Counted from the stretch's first letter, positions 28,831 through 39,038 are shown. The stretch is 64,000 nt of DNA from Candidatus Xiphinematobacter sp. Idaho Grape (GCF_001318295.1 NZ_CP012665.1:124001-188000); one strand, 5' to 3'. Numbers and translations: made by a program. The notes: generated by a model from the sequence alone, not told the origin.

Positions 28831-29754
28831 CTACTTTTTAAGTAAGGCTCTAGCGAGGTGGATGTCTTTTTCAATCTGCGTACGCAGCAATTGAAGGCTG
28901 TGGAATTTGTGCTCTTTACGGAGAAAGACCTCAAAGCATACTTTGGCATCTTTTCCATACAAACTGCCAGAATAATCTAAGAGATGAACCTCTAAAGTCC
29001 GCTGAGAGGCAGGAGGGAAAGTTGGGCGGGTGCCAATGTTGGTTACACCTGAAAAAATAGCGCCGTCAATTTGGGTGTGGACCGCATACACACCATCTGG
29101 AGGGAAAAGTTCGTTATGCGTGGCCAGATTTGCAGTTGGAAACCCTATGGAGCGCCCCCTCCCTTCTCCTCTTACAACTGTCCCTAAAATGGTGTATTTA
29201 CGACCAAGAAATTTAGCAGCAGAGTGAAGATCTCCGGATTGAATAAAGTCTCGAATGCGAGTGCTGCTGATAGTCTCACCACCCATTTCCACGGCGCCAA
29301 TTTCTGTGACTCGAAATCCAAACTTTGTACTAAGTCGCCGGAGGAGAGGGATGTTCCCTTCGCGTCTTCTCCCAAAAGACCAGTTATATCCAACACAAAT
29401 TTCTCGGAGGAAGGGGGCGTGCAGACTAAGAAGATAAATAAACTCAGCAGCAGGGAGTGCGGCAAGTGCTGCATTGAAGGACAAGAGAAGAATGTGCTCT
29501 GCGCCAAGTTGCTGTATCAGACGAATTTTATGGGCTGTAGAGGTAAGGAGACGTGGAGCAGAAGCAGGGCGAAGGAATTGAGCGGGATGTGGATCAAAAG
29601 TTAAAATGACGCAAGAGGCGTCTCTGCAGCAGGCGTTTTCTAGAGCGCGGCGGATAAGGGTTTGGTGGCCAAGATGAACTCCATCGAACACTCCAGCAGC
29701 AACTACAAGAGGAGCTGCAATGGTCTTTAGCTCTGAGATGGAGCGAAAGATCAT
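28831..29754 (-). CDS. ribF: Bifunctional riboflavin kinase / FAD synthetase
   Basis: Makes FMN and FAD from riboflavin. The 307-residue protein has an N-terminal nucleotidyltransferase with GVFDGVHLGHQTL and FDPHPAQFL, then SSTRIRDFIQSGDL, and a C-terminal kinase domain with GRSIGFPTANL and the ATG-like DGVYAVHT segment ending near residue 300. The start ATG at 29754 overlaps the truB stop by four bases, giving translational coupling. It is the last gene of the nusA-infB-rbfA-nrnA-truB-ribF cluster. Confidence 0.95.
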   Translation of the reverse strand: MIFRSISELKTIAAPLVVAAGVFDGVHLGHQTLIRRALENACCRDASCVILTFDPHPAQFLRPASAPRLLTSTAHKIRLIQQLGAEHILLLSFNAALAALPAAEFIYLLSLHAPFLREICVGYNWSFGRRREGNIPLLRRLSTKFGFRVTEIGAVEMGGETISSTRIRDFIQSGDLHSAAKFLGRKYTILGTVVRGEGRGRSIGFPTANLATHNELFPPDGVYAVHTQIDGAIFSGVTNIGTRPTFPPASQRTLEVHLLDYSGSLYGKDAKVCFEVFLRKEHKFHSLQLLRTQIEKDIHLARALLKK

Positions 29755-30473
29755 GCGCTACGTAGCCTAGAAACAACTGGAAGGCTAAGAACACGCCTCT
29801 TTAGGAGGTCCCAGGAGGAATTTTTAACCTCTTCGACAGTAGTAGCTCCATGGAGGGAAAATTTCCCAGATCGAGTCCGGCGCAGAGACTGGAGGTATGC
29901 ACCACAGCCAAGGATCATGCCGATATCGTGAGCATAAGTACGCACATAGAACCCCTTGCTGCATTCCACACAAAAATCTACCTCTGGTAGTCGAACCGAC
30001 AGAATTTCGAAAGCATGTACATGGACAAAGCGGGGCGTCCTTTCGACATTTTTCCCCTCACGGGCAAGTCTGTAGAGAGGAACTCCATTCCTTTTAATTG
30101 CTGAGACCATAGGTGGTATTTGATAAAAATCTCCAGTGAGTTGGCAGAATGCTTTTTCGATTTGTAGAGCAGAAAAATGCGGTACAGAACGCCTCTCGAG
30201 TATCGCCCCTTCTGCATCCTGGCTATCGGTAATGCTTCCTAATCGCAAGGTCCCTATATATTCCTTATCCTCACTCATAAGAAGATCTTGAATTTTGGTC
30301 CCCTTGCCTATTGTCACAAGGAGCAGACCAGTGGCCAGAGGATCAAGTGTGCCGCAGTGGCCGACCTTTTTTGTAGAAAAAGCGCGACGGACAATAGCTA
30401 CGACATCATGTGAAGTCATTCCGGAAGCTTTGTCTACAGGCAGTATGCCATCAAGTGAGACCCTGGATTTCAT
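29751..30473 (-). CDS. truB: tRNA pseudouridine(55) synthase TruB
   Basis: Makes pseudouridine 55 in the T-loop of tRNAs. From ATG 30473 the product is 240 residues, with DGILPVDKASGMTSHDVV at the start and the catalytic aspartate D44 in GHCGTLDPLATGLL. QIPPMVSAIKRNGVPLY and YVRTYAHDIG follow. The frame stays open upstream to 30668 but inside nrnA, and the family starts at the DGILPVDKP-type block, so ATG 30473 is chosen. It overlaps the end of nrnA by 23 bp. The C-terminal PUA-type extension of longer TruBs is absent or short. Confidence 0.92.
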   Translation of the reverse strand: MKSRVSLDGILPVDKASGMTSHDVVAIVRRAFSTKKVGHCGTLDPLATGLLLVTIGKGTKIQDLLMSEDKEYIGTLRLGSITDSQDAEGAILERRSVPHFSALQIEKAFCQLTGDFYQIPPMVSAIKRNGVPLYRLAREGKNVERTPRFVHVHAFEILSVRLPEVDFCVECSKGFYVRTYAHDIGMILGCGAYLQSLRRTRSGKFSLHGATTVEEVKNSSWDLLKRRVLSLPVVSRLRSA

Positions 30474-31461
30474 GGTAGGTAGCAGTAAGAAATTTTTCTC
30501 GAATAGAGGACAGAGAACCATGAGTGCACGCTCCTGAGGCAAACGGGTGACCCCCACCACCAAACCGCATGCAGATTTTGCACACATCAATGCGTGCATC
30601 TTTTGATCGGGCACTAATGCGTACTCTGACACCAGGTAGTTCTTCAAAGAAGAGAGCCACCATAACATCTTCTACGGAGCGTAAATGGTCAATGATGCCC
30701 TCATTGTCTTCTGGGAAAATCTGAAGATGTTCAAGGTCAGAAAGAGAGAGAGAAAAGTGAGCAATGGTCCCGTTACAGGAAAATTTGGTGTTATTAAGGG
30801 CATGCTGAAGAAGACGAAAACAGCGCCGGGGTTGGTTGTGATACATTGCCAGAGAGAGCTTTGTAACTTGGACTCCTGAACGCACGAGATATGCGGCGGA
30901 TTCAAAAGTGTGTTGAGAAGTTCCTGTATACTGAAAGGAACCAGTGTCTGTGGCGATAGCAGCATAAAGATTAGTAGAAATTTCTGGGGTAAAATCCGCT
31001 TCCGCATAGCGGAAGAGGTCAAAAAGAATCTGTCCAGTAGCCGGAACAGAAGGATCTACATAGTTGAGATCCCCATAACGTTGGTTGCTGATATGATGGT
31101 CAATATTGATCAGGATACCAGCGGATTTGATAGCTGTAAGTACCCTTCCCAATCTACCACGAGTAGGACTGTCAAGAACGATTACTCCGTCGAAAGAATG
31201 CTTGTCCGTAGGAGGTATAGAAACGTAGGAGTGAAAGGGGAGATAGTGAAACCGACTCGGTACCCCATCTTCATTCCAAGTAGTTACTTTCTTTCCGAGA
31301 CTGCGAAGCCAGAGGGCGGAGGCAATAGCAGAGCCTAAGGCGTCTCCATCTGGTCTTAGGTGACTTGTTACTAAGATATTTCTAGCCCAGTGGAGAGCGG
31401 ATAGAATCTGGTTAAAGCAGACATTGGCTGGTATTGGAGAATTAGACAGTGCTGAACTCAT
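30451..31461 (-). CDS. nrnA: DHH/DHHA1 phosphoesterase, NrnA type (oligoribonuclease / pAp phosphatase)
   Basis: NrnA-type enzymes clear short oligoribonucleotides and 3'-phosphoadenosine 5'-phosphate. The 336-residue protein has metal-binding SHLRPDGDALGS, VLDSPTRGRLG and NIDHHISNQRYGD motifs, an ATDTGSFQYTGT block, and the DHHA1 domain with RFGGGGHPFASGA. All metal ligands appear present. Its position between rbfA and truB is common in many bacteria. rbfA ends its coding region just upstream (31468), six bases before. Confidence 0.92.
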   Translation of the reverse strand: MSSALSNSPIPANVCFNQILSALHWARNILVTSHLRPDGDALGSAIASALWLRSLGKKVTTWNEDGVPSRFHYLPFHSYVSIPPTDKHSFDGVIVLDSPTRGRLGRVLTAIKSAGILINIDHHISNQRYGDLNYVDPSVPATGQILFDLFRYAEADFTPEISTNLYAAIATDTGSFQYTGTSQHTFESAAYLVRSGVQVTKLSLAMYHNQPRRCFRLLQHALNNTKFSCNGTIAHFSLSLSDLEHLQIFPEDNEGIIDHLRSVEDVMVALFFEELPGVRVRISARSKDARIDVCKICMRFGGGGHPFASGACTHGSLSSIREKFLTATYHEIQGLT

Positions 31462-31467
31462 GAGACG

Positions 31468-31821
31468 TCAGTCAGAACGGAGATCTGGGAATCCCAATTC
31501 ATCCATCAATTTAATGATGCGAATGCCTCGTTCAATAGATTTATCTGATCGGAAGTGGAGATGAGGGGTATACCTGAGGGTTATTCGCTTTGAAACGGCA
31601 TGCTGTAGGTAAACGCGGTGGGATGCTAGAACCCTGAGAGCATCTTCCCTTTGTTGATTATTGCCTAAGGCGGAAATATAAACGTAGGCATGCCTGAGAT
31701 CCGGAGTGGCGTCTACGGAACTGACAGAGACAAGCGGCGCGCGAAACTGGAGTTCTTTGAGAATCAAGATTCCCAACTCCCGCCTCAGCGTTTTACAAAC
31801 CCGCTCAATCCGATATTTCAT
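31468..31821 (-). CDS. rbfA: Ribosome-binding factor A
   Basis: Cold-shock and maturation factor for 30S subunits. The 117-residue protein has the KH-like fold pattern: an N-terminal helix RIERVCKTLRRELGILIL, strand VSVSSVDATPDLRHAYVYIS, and C-terminal LRYTPHLHFRSDKSIERG. These are diagnostic. nrnA follows after six bases; infB lies 98 bp upstream. Start ATG 31821 has no Shine-Dalgarno. Confidence 0.93.
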   Translation of the reverse strand: MKYRIERVCKTLRRELGILILKELQFRAPLVSVSSVDATPDLRHAYVYISALGNNQQREDALRVLASHRVYLQHAVSKRITLRYTPHLHFRSDKSIERGIRIIKLMDELGFPDLRSD

Positions 31822-31919
31822 GCCAGATGGGGTGTCACTTCAGGGAGGAGTTCCTACTAAGATTAGCTCCTATACATTTATAGCGCGACCTACCTGTCTA
31901 GAATTAAACAGGCTCTGTT

Positions 31920-34040
31920 TTATTCTAGAAATTGCTGCGTTTTTTCTAAAAAATAGCACTCAATAGTATCTTCCAACGAATATTCGGAGAAGTCACCCAG
32001 CTTAACACCGCATTCAAGTCCTATCCTAACCTCTTTGACGTCGTCTTGAAAACGGCGCAGTGTAGCGATACTGCCATCATAGATAGGCTGACCCTTCCGC
32101 AGGATTCGCGCCCGTGCAGTACGAATAATACGGCCATCTGTAATTACACAGCCCGCTACTTTACCTCTGGAGAGTTCAAAGACCTGCCTTACCTTGGCAT
32201 GACCGATAACAGTTTCGCGTAACTGCGGGTCAAGCATTCCAACCATTGCCTCCTTAATCTGGTCGATAAGCTCGTAGATAATGCTAAAGAGCTTGATTTG
32301 TATACCTTCGCGTTTGGCGATACCGGAAGCACTGTTCTCTACCTTGGTGCCGAAACCTATAATAATTGCATTGGAGGCACCGGCCAAAAGTACGTCCGAT
32401 TCGGAAATCGGACCTACGCCAGCGTGGATTAGTTCCACGGCAATCTTTTGACTAGGTATCTCCCTTAAAGAGGCAATAATGGCCTCCATAGAACCCTGTA
32501 CATCTGCCTTTAAAACGACTTGAAGGGATTTTTTCTGGTCGCCTGCAAGGCTTTGAAATAGGTTTTCCAGCGTAGCACGCTGTGGAACAGCAAGCTTATT
32601 GGTTCGGACGGTCTCTAACTTTTCTTTGCTAAAGGCCTTGGCAGAGCGCTCTGAATCCACGACGATCAGCTCATCGCCTGCGCTAGGAAGTCCACTAAGG
32701 CCAAAAATTTTAACAGGGGTAGACGGGCCAGCTTCTCGGATGGGCTTGGCGTCGTCATTAATAAGCTGTCTAAGCTTACCCCAGTAGTTTCCACAAACAA
32801 AGGGCTGTCCAATTTTAATTATTCCCGCACGCACAATGAGTGTAGCGGTGGGACCACGGCCTGGCTCAAGTTGAGCTTCAATGACGGTACAACGTGCTGG
32901 GGCACGTATATTAGCCTTAAGCTCAAGAATTTCTGCTTGTAAGCACATCATTTCTAGGAGCTCATTGATGCCAGTACCCTGAGTGGCGCTTACTGAGACA
33001 CAAATGGTGTTTCCACCCCAGTCTTCTGGGGTGAAACCCTGCCCTTGCAGCTGTTGTTTAACTCGATCAATATTAGCGGCGGGTAAGTCCACCTTACTAA
33101 TAGCTACAATGACAGTAACTCCAGCTGCTCTAGCGTGACTGATGGCCTCAATGGTTTGCGGCATCAGACCATCATCGGCAGCCACGACAAGGACCACGAT
33201 ATCCGTGATATTAGCTCCACGCATGCGCATGGCAGTAAAGGCAGCGTGGCCTGGAGTATCAAGGAAGGTGATGCGGTGACCATCGCGCTCGATACTGTAT
33301 GCACCAATATGCTGAGTAATTCCACCGACTTCCCCAGCAGCGACCTTCGTCTTGCGAATAGCATCGAGCAAAGAGGTTTTTCCATGGTCTACATGCCCCA
33401 TAAAGGTGATAATGGGAGCCCTAGGACGGAGTTCCTCGGAGGCTCTGTCGGTAAAAAAGATAGGAGGTGTCAGGACAGAGTAGGGGACCGCCTTACGGTG
33501 TCCCTCTCCAGCCTTGCGTTTCTCCCGCTCAAGGTGAAAGCCGTGTTTTTTGCAAAGTTTAGATGCTATGTCTGGTTCAACGGTTTGATTGATAGCAGCG
33601 AAGATATTTAGCTTCATCAGATCATGGATGATCTGGAACGGCTTGATGCCAAGTTTTTCAGCAAGTTCTCTGACGATAATTGGCGGCTTAATATGAAGGA
33701 CCTTGGAAGCAGGAAAATTCCCTTCAGCCGGAGTACCTTCTTCTTCCACGTGAGAAGGGGATATTTTTGATTCTTGGGAAGCAGCGGAAGTTCTAGCAGT
33801 AATTGGAGCCAGCGGTCTGAGCTTAGAAACCTTCTCTCTCTCTGCATTCTTAGTATCTTTCCTCTCGGGTACAATCAGGGAAAGGGGCTCCGTTGCTTTG
33901 CCAGATGGGGCAACAGGACTATCTGTTTTCGGCCGAACGGGTGCGGCGGTGTGCTCTGCCTCAGAGCAAACTGCCCTGTGCCCTCCCCTCCCAGTAGGAG
34001 TACCACCCTCTCCCTTTCTGCTATTAAGTCGTGTGGCCAT
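31920..34040 (-). CDS. infB: Translation initiation factor IF-2
   Basis: GTPase that brings initiator tRNA to the ribosome. At 706 residues it is on the short side because the variable N-terminal region is trimmed to about 115 residues. A single IF2_N domain (about 118-170) precedes the G domain with GHVDHGKT at 215-222, DTPGHAAF and SKVDL. Domains II-IV follow to the end, including the fMet-tRNA-binding C2 part. GAGGTG ten to eleven bases before the ATG is a fair ribosome-binding site, one of the few in this window. nusA lies upstream. Confidence 0.97.
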   Translation of the reverse strand: MATRLNSRKGEGGTPTGRGGHRAVCSEAEHTAAPVRPKTDSPVAPSGKATEPLSLIVPERKDTKNAEREKVSKLRPLAPITARTSAASQESKISPSHVEEEGTPAEGNFPASKVLHIKPPIIVRELAEKLGIKPFQIIHDLMKLNIFAAINQTVEPDIASKLCKKHGFHLEREKRKAGEGHRKAVPYSVLTPPIFFTDRASEELRPRAPIITFMGHVDHGKTSLLDAIRKTKVAAGEVGGITQHIGAYSIERDGHRITFLDTPGHAAFTAMRMRGANITDIVVLVVAADDGLMPQTIEAISHARAAGVTVIVAISKVDLPAANIDRVKQQLQGQGFTPEDWGGNTICVSVSATQGTGINELLEMMCLQAEILELKANIRAPARCTVIEAQLEPGRGPTATLIVRAGIIKIGQPFVCGNYWGKLRQLINDDAKPIREAGPSTPVKIFGLSGLPSAGDELIVVDSERSAKAFSKEKLETVRTNKLAVPQRATLENLFQSLAGDQKKSLQVVLKADVQGSMEAIIASLREIPSQKIAVELIHAGVGPISESDVLLAGASNAIIIGFGTKVENSASGIAKREGIQIKLFSIIYELIDQIKEAMVGMLDPQLRETVIGHAKVRQVFELSRGKVAGCVITDGRIIRTARARILRKGQPIYDGSIATLRRFQDDVKEVRIGLECGVKLGDFSEYSLEDTIECYFLEKTQQFLE

Positions 34041-34308
34041 TGGGATTTATGCACCTCATACCGTATAAGGCCGGATTGCCTTCTTATCTAGCCTGTTCAT
34101 TATTTACTAAGATTCCTGACCTACAAATCTTACATGGACCCAATCCCCCTAAGGCCTGACTGGTGTCGGCGGAGAAAATGCAACCCGCAACAGCCTTCCC
34201 CCGAACCGGTCTAGTTGAGGGGAGTCGCCAGCGCCCCTCCCTTCTCCCCAGACCTCCCTCCATAACATATAATTAACATATATGGGGAGTGGAATGAGTG
34301 AAATTACT

Positions 34309-35601
34309 CTAGGTTCCAACCGAAAAAATAGGGGCATTTTGCTGCTGCAAAGCATCTTTCTGCAGACTTTTTGCAGTTGCTAGAATTTGAGCAGCACGCT
34401 TCATATCTCCATCCAGGATGCCTGCGATATCTTCTGCATCAGACATGGCAACCACTTCTACTGAATTCATACCAGCACTAGCAAGGAAAGAGGCGTCTTC
34501 CTCGCTAAGACAGAGAGATTCTGCCAGGGAGTGAGCAGCCTGCGCTTTTTGGGATTCGAGCGCCTCCTCCCTAGATTTATCTTCCTGGATATCAATGTCC
34601 CAGCCCGTTAGCCTGGCGGTCAGGCGAGCATTTTGACCTCTCTTGCCGATTGCCAGAGAAAGACCCTCTTTAGCAACGGTAATTCGCAACTCCTTCTTGG
34701 CTTCGTCCATCGCTATACTTTTAATCACCGTAGGGCGGAGGGCCTCTTTTACAAATTCTTTTGGGTCAGGATGCCATCTAATAATATCCACCTTTTCATT
34801 ATTCAGTTCACGCACAATGTTCTTGACACGTCCCCCACGCATACCTACGCAGGCCCCCACAGGATCAACTTTTTCATCAGAGCTGAACACAGCAACCTTA
34901 GTACGGTAGCCAGCTTCACGGGCAATACCCCTCAACTCCACAGTGTGATCCGCGATCTCACTTACCTCAATTTCAAACAACCTACGAACAAAATTCGGAT
35001 GACTGCGTGAAAGAATGATTTCAGGGCCGCGCGAACCGTTCTCAACCGCGACGACATAAGCACGGATGCGGTCACCGACGCTATATTCCTCAGTGGAGAC
35101 GCGCTCCCATCCTGGCATAACAGCCTCAAATCTGCCGAGGTCAACGATGACATCAGAGCGCTCAAAACGGCGAACAGTTCCGCTGACGATCTCTCCTGCT
35201 CGGTCCTTAAACTCCTGATAAATCATCTCTTTCTCAAGCTGTCGCAAACGCTGCGTGATGGCTTGGCGAGCAGTTTGAGCTGCAATGCGTCCGAAATCCC
35301 TGGGAGTGACTTCGACATCTAATTCCTCCCCCAGATGCACATCCAGCTTTAAAAGGCGCGCCCTGGAAATGGCAATCTCATCGTGGGAGTTACGCACAGG
35401 ATCTGCAACGATTAACTTGGCCATCGCACGTATATTACCATTTTTTGGATTAATTTCGATACGCAAATTCCTGGTGCCAGCGGTAAAACTGCGCTTTGAC
35501 GCGGCAAGGAGAGCAGACGAAATAGCTTCCACCAGCACCTCCCGACGGATTCCCTTCTCCCTCTCTAAATAATCCAGAGTTGCAATCAATTCAGCGTTCA
35601 T
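34309..35601 (-). CDS. nusA: Transcription termination/antitermination factor NusA
   Basis: RNA-polymerase-binding factor for pausing, termination and antitermination. From ATG 35601 the product is 430 residues: N-terminal domain, S1 domain (about 130-200, GTVRRFERSDVIVDLG), two KH domains including CVGMRGGRVKNIVREL and AIGKRGQNARLTARL, and a C-terminal helix-hairpin-helix region (about 365-420). A TTG at 35616 is a weaker start. In many genomes rimP precedes nusA; here it does not, and the 164 bp upstream hold no gene. infB follows after 268 bp. Confidence 0.96.
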   Translation of the reverse strand: MNAELIATLDYLEREKGIRREVLVEAISSALLAASKRSFTAGTRNLRIEINPKNGNIRAMAKLIVADPVRNSHDEIAISRARLLKLDVHLGEELDVEVTPRDFGRIAAQTARQAITQRLRQLEKEMIYQEFKDRAGEIVSGTVRRFERSDVIVDLGRFEAVMPGWERVSTEEYSVGDRIRAYVVAVENGSRGPEIILSRSHPNFVRRLFEIEVSEIADHTVELRGIAREAGYRTKVAVFSSDEKVDPVGACVGMRGGRVKNIVRELNNEKVDIIRWHPDPKEFVKEALRPTVIKSIAMDEAKKELRITVAKEGLSLAIGKRGQNARLTARLTGWDIDIQEDKSREEALESQKAQAAHSLAESLCLSEEDASFLASAGMNSVEVVAMSDAEDIAGILDGDMKRAAQILATAKSLQKDALQQQNAPIFSVGT

Positions 35602-35765
35602 AACCAGTACAGACAAAACAGACAGGGCGAGACGGCATTACCCGTCTGGGTCACTAGACTTACCGATGGATACAGGCACCGGTGATTGTGAGCGTGAGAA
35701 CGAGTGTAGTCAAGAGGCAAAGTCGCGTCCCTTAGTAAGGGAGAGAAATGGTAACCAGCCCCAGT

Positions 35766-37196
35766 CTAGATAAGCAGAAACTCCCTAAAAATGTCTAAAC
35801 TTTTCCCTGCTGAATTGACGGGAGCCATTGGAGCGGAGACAATAGCGGAGTAGATCTCTAGGAGACGGGCTAGATATCTTTCAAGAGAATATTCTCTCTT
35901 CACAACGCTACGGTTAAGTTGGATGGTTTCCAGTGAAGTCGGAGTAGGGGGTTTAGGAAAAAAATCTCGAGCAACTGCGGAAGACTGTGAGGCTAGGTAG
36001 AGAACACGCTCTTGGAGGGTAGGATCTAGCCAACTAAAGTCCACCTGGTCGCCGCGGAAAGCCCGTTGCAACATTCTTTCACATAACTGAGCCTCTACTG
36101 GCATACCAACTGCGGTAGCATTTTGCCACAGATGGTGGAAGAGGGACTGGTACACTTGCTTCTTTCCGATAAGAGAGATTGGAATTCCTAGAAAGTCGTA
36201 TAGGGAGTCTAGGATAATGCCAGTAGAGCGGAGATCCGCAGTGATTAATGGAATGTCTCTACCTAAGATAGGCTTGTTAAAGAGCCAGCATTCCAAAAAA
36301 ACCATACCAAAACCTTCCTCAAGACTGGTAGTAAGTAGGGCTTCAGAAGAAGACATAAGATCCCCAATGGACATATTGAGACTGGAATGTATGAATTCGG
36401 CTGGAATAAGCCATCGATTAGCAATGGACTTCCAACGTGCATAGGAAAGACGTTCATTTGAGGCCCGAGGAGGCATAGCAAGCGCAAGTCGGCTGCCTTT
36501 TTTTGGCAAGGTACAGGCAAAAAGAAGGGCTTCGCCGATGTTTTTTCTTCGGATAGATCGGCACGGATAGGTGATGAAACGTGCAGCTCCCCGTCTTTTT
36601 GGATGGGGATGGTGAGTGACTGAGGGGGGGAGAGTAGGATTGGGCAGAAGAAAGAGTTTTCCTGAGAATCGTATTCGTTGCAAAAGGGTCATATCGCGCG
36701 AGTTGAGCAGTGCGTAGGCAATGCGGGGGGCAGAGGGATATAACAGGTTTCCTACTTCTAGCGGACTTCCGTACGCATGGATTAGATGTTGATAGTTTTC
36801 TAGGCGTTGATTCTCCGCAAAATCGTGGATTTGGAGGAGCATAGCATATCCCTCCTTGGCCAAGGATGCGGTGGCTTCGATAAGCGCGAGGTTTTTCCCC
36901 AGGGAATGGTTATGCAGGTGCCAGATATCTGGAGCTCCCTTTAAAAGGCGGCAGGCATTTCTTTTCAGCTCCTGGAGGAGTTCTGTTTTTTGTAGACTGG
37001 AGGGAGGATTTTTGTAATCCAGTCCTGGTATCCTGGCAACTGGTACCAGATTAGGAATAGGTGAGAGGGGTGCAACATCTCCTGCCAGCACGGCAAGGGA
37101 AATGTCTGGCCTTTTCAGTAAGGCCCGGCAGGCTAGTTCGATAACACGTGAAACCCCTCCTATGCGTAGATGGTAGTGGACAATTGCAATGCGCAT
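35766..37196 (-). CDS. GT-B fold glycosyltransferase (GT4-like)
   Basis: A 476-residue protein from ATG 37196, with the GT-B architecture. The N-terminal half opens MRIAIVHYHLRIGGVSRV, the usual GT4 pattern for lifting a nucleotide sugar, and has HLHNHSLGKN. The C-terminal half has the donor-site ITYPCRSIRRKNIGEAL and the acidic LTTSLEEGFGMVFLECW motif (E-x7-E). A GTG at 37217 overlaps the gpgS stop and is an alternative start. Because it follows gpgS directly, I infer that it acts on, or beside, glucosyl-phosphoglycerate, but the acceptor and donor cannot be read from sequence. A surface-glycan role is the alternative. Confidence 0.72.
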   Translation of the reverse strand: MRIAIVHYHLRIGGVSRVIELACRALLKRPDISLAVLAGDVAPLSPIPNLVPVARIPGLDYKNPPSSLQKTELLQELKRNACRLLKGAPDIWHLHNHSLGKNLALIEATASLAKEGYAMLLQIHDFAENQRLENYQHLIHAYGSPLEVGNLLYPSAPRIAYALLNSRDMTLLQRIRFSGKLFLLPNPTLPPSVTHHPHPKRRGAARFITYPCRSIRRKNIGEALLFACTLPKKGSRLALAMPPRASNERLSYARWKSIANRWLIPAEFIHSSLNMSIGDLMSSSEALLTTSLEEGFGMVFLECWLFNKPILGRDIPLITADLRSTGIILDSLYDFLGIPISLIGKKQVYQSLFHHLWQNATAVGMPVEAQLCERMLQRAFRGDQVDFSWLDPTLQERVLYLASQSSAVARDFFPKPPTPTSLETIQLNRSVVKREYSLERYLARLLEIYSAIVSAPMAPVNSAGKSLDIFREFLLI

Positions 37197-37213
37197 TAAG
37201 TGAGAGAGGGGCG

Positions 37214-38164
37214 TCACTTTTTCCGGCAGGCTTTCACCAAGAGCATTGGGGGATATTCCTTACTAGACGAGTCGGTCTCAAGGAGGTGATAACCGTCCAT
37301 GCCAAGATAAAATTGGCGAAGAGAATTTTTTGGAAAGAAGTTTTGGAGCTTCGGGATCCGTCTCAAAAAAGTTTGCAGAATGGAAAAGGCCATAGCGCCG
37401 AGAGCCAAAATATCTTGGTGATGATGAAGACGCTCTCCCAAATCCACTTGGGCAATTTTCCCGATCCCCACTTTGTGGTAGATGTCCAAGAGAAGAGCGG
37501 TTTCTACTCCATACCCAGCAGGAAAAGAAAGATTCTCCAAGAGGTGGCGTTTTGCTGCGTACTCTCCAGAGAGAGGCTGAATAATTTCAGAAAGACTGGG
37601 GAAAAAAATGGAAAAGAGCGGACGGACTAGAATTTCAGTGACGCGTCCACCACCTATGGGTCGTGGATCTTCGTCTATCAAAATTGGACGGTTATAGAAA
37701 GCCTTGACATAGTCAATCTCCGGATACATTAGCAAGGGTCCAACAAGACCGTAGACAAAACGAGGATGTATGTTCCGAATATCTCCGTCTAGGAAGCAAA
37801 GAAGGTTCCCTTTAGCCACAAACAGGGATTTCCAAAGGTTAGTTCCCTTTCCTGGAACAGAAGGCAGTTCCGGCAAGATTTCAGAAGCGAGAAAAACAGA
37901 AGCGCCAGCAGCTTGGGCTTCTTCTCTTGTATGGTCACAGGAACCAGAGTCCACAATAAGGATTTCATCCAAGATGGGGATGGCTTCTATAAGCGCCTTT
38001 CTTAAGCGACAGATTAAGGCACCAATCGTAGACTCCTCATTGAGAGTAGGAATACAGAGTGAGAGGATGAAACCCTGTTGGAGCTTACGTTTTAATAGGA
38101 GGGTCAGATCCGAGAATTCACCGTGGTGGAATATTCGAGACATCATCCTTCCTAGAGGGGTCAT
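37214..38164 (-). CDS. gpgS: Glucosyl-3-phosphoglycerate synthase-like glycosyltransferase
   Basis: GpgS joins glucose from a nucleotide donor to 3-phosphoglycerate, the committed step to glucosylglycerate and related solutes. Starting at ATG 38164 gives 316 residues. The family pattern is clear: RIFHHGEFSDL near the start, a GT-A CIPTLNEE, IVDSGSCDHT, a DGDIRNIHPRFV metal site, the DYVKAFYNRP and GGGRVTEILVRPL blocks, QPLSGEYAA, and FPAGYGVETALLLDI. ATG 38143 and 38146 are also possible. The open frame reaches a TTG at 38227 without support. The neighbour is a GT-B enzyme. A dedicated phosphatase (GpgP) is not in this window. Confidence 0.83.
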   Translation of the reverse strand: MTPLGRMMSRIFHHGEFSDLTLLLKRKLQQGFILSLCIPTLNEESTIGALICRLRKALIEAIPILDEILIVDSGSCDHTREEAQAAGASVFLASEILPELPSVPGKGTNLWKSLFVAKGNLLCFLDGDIRNIHPRFVYGLVGPLLMYPEIDYVKAFYNRPILIDEDPRPIGGGRVTEILVRPLFSIFFPSLSEIIQPLSGEYAAKRHLLENLSFPAGYGVETALLLDIYHKVGIGKIAQVDLGERLHHHQDILALGAMAFSILQTFLRRIPKLQNFFPKNSLRQFYLGMDGYHLLETDSSSKEYPPMLLVKACRKK

Positions 38165-38291
38165 GCTAGACTTATGCAAAGACACGACACGAGGATGGAA
38201 GGAGTGCAGGATTATAGCAACTCTCAACGAGAATTGGAATGCTTGTTAATTGAGTTTCAGACGTAGGTTGGTGCATCCCAAAACCGTTGAT

Positions 38292-39038
38292 ATGGCTATG
38301 ACACAGGAGGAACGGGTTTTTGTTCTCTATCAAAGGCTAAAGACGATATACCCCAAGGTGTACTGCACATTAGCTTACTGCTCACCTTTCGAGTTGTTAG
38401 TAGCCACTATTCTTTCCGCTCAATGTACAGATAAGCAGGTAAACCTGGTAACACCAAAACTTTTTGAGGCACTGCATACAGTACACGCTTTTGCGGAGAT
38501 CTCCCAGGGAGGGCTGGAATCACTAATCCGCCCCACTGGGTTTTTTCGAAGAAAAGCAAAAAACATCCGCAATGCAGCTAGAAAGATTCTGGAGTGTCAC
38601 GGTGGGAAAGTACCAAAAACACTTAAAGCCTTAGTGACTTTACCAGGAGTGGGCCGAAAGACAGCCAATGTAGTTCTTGGCAATGCCTTCAGAAGAAATG
38701 AAGGCATAGCAGTGGATACCCATGTGGCGCGCCTTTCAAAGCGCTTGGAGCTGACTCCACATGTGAACCCGGTAAAAATCGAGCAAGATCTTATGGAGCT
38801 TCTTCCGAGGAGGCATTGGAGCAATCTTAGCCACCGACTCATCTTGCATGGAAGAAGATGCTGCACAGCCCGTAGGCCCAATTGCGCTACCTGTCAGCTA
38901 AGAGACATCTGCCCCAGTGCTTTCTCGGCTCCACCTATAATTAGAGCGAAGAGAGCTATTTCTTTTCCTGGAGCTCAGCATTCAGGGCCGAAATTACCTC
39001 TCTCTCAATTTTTGTATAGAGCTCAACATTTTTTCTAA
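38292..39038 (+). CDS. nth: Endonuclease III
   Basis: Base-excision repair glycosylase/AP lyase for oxidised pyrimidines. From ATG 38292 it is 248 residues. The helix-hairpin-helix [13 protein letters not shown] carries the catalytic lysine K123, and D142 lies in VDTHV. The iron-sulfur cluster site is C191, C198, C201 and C207 with the exact C-x6-C-x2-C-x5-C spacing. The reading frame runs about 40 residues past this cluster, and the last 83 bp overlap the 3' end of recA on the other strand. E. coli Nth ends soon after the cluster, so the tail is extra. An earlier TTG (38250) is unlikely. Confidence 0.93.
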   Translation: MAMTQEERVFVLYQRLKTIYPKVYCTLAYCSPFELLVATILSAQCTDKQVNLVTPKLFEALHTVHAFAEISQGGLESLIRPTGFFRRKAKNIRNAARKILECHGGKVPKTLKALVTLPGVGRKTANVVLGNAFRRNEGIAVDTHVARLSKRLELTPHVNPVKIEQDLMELLPRRHWSNLSHRLILHGRRCCTARRPNCATCQLRDICPSAFSAPPIIRAKRAISFPGAQHSGPKLPLSQFLYRAQHFF

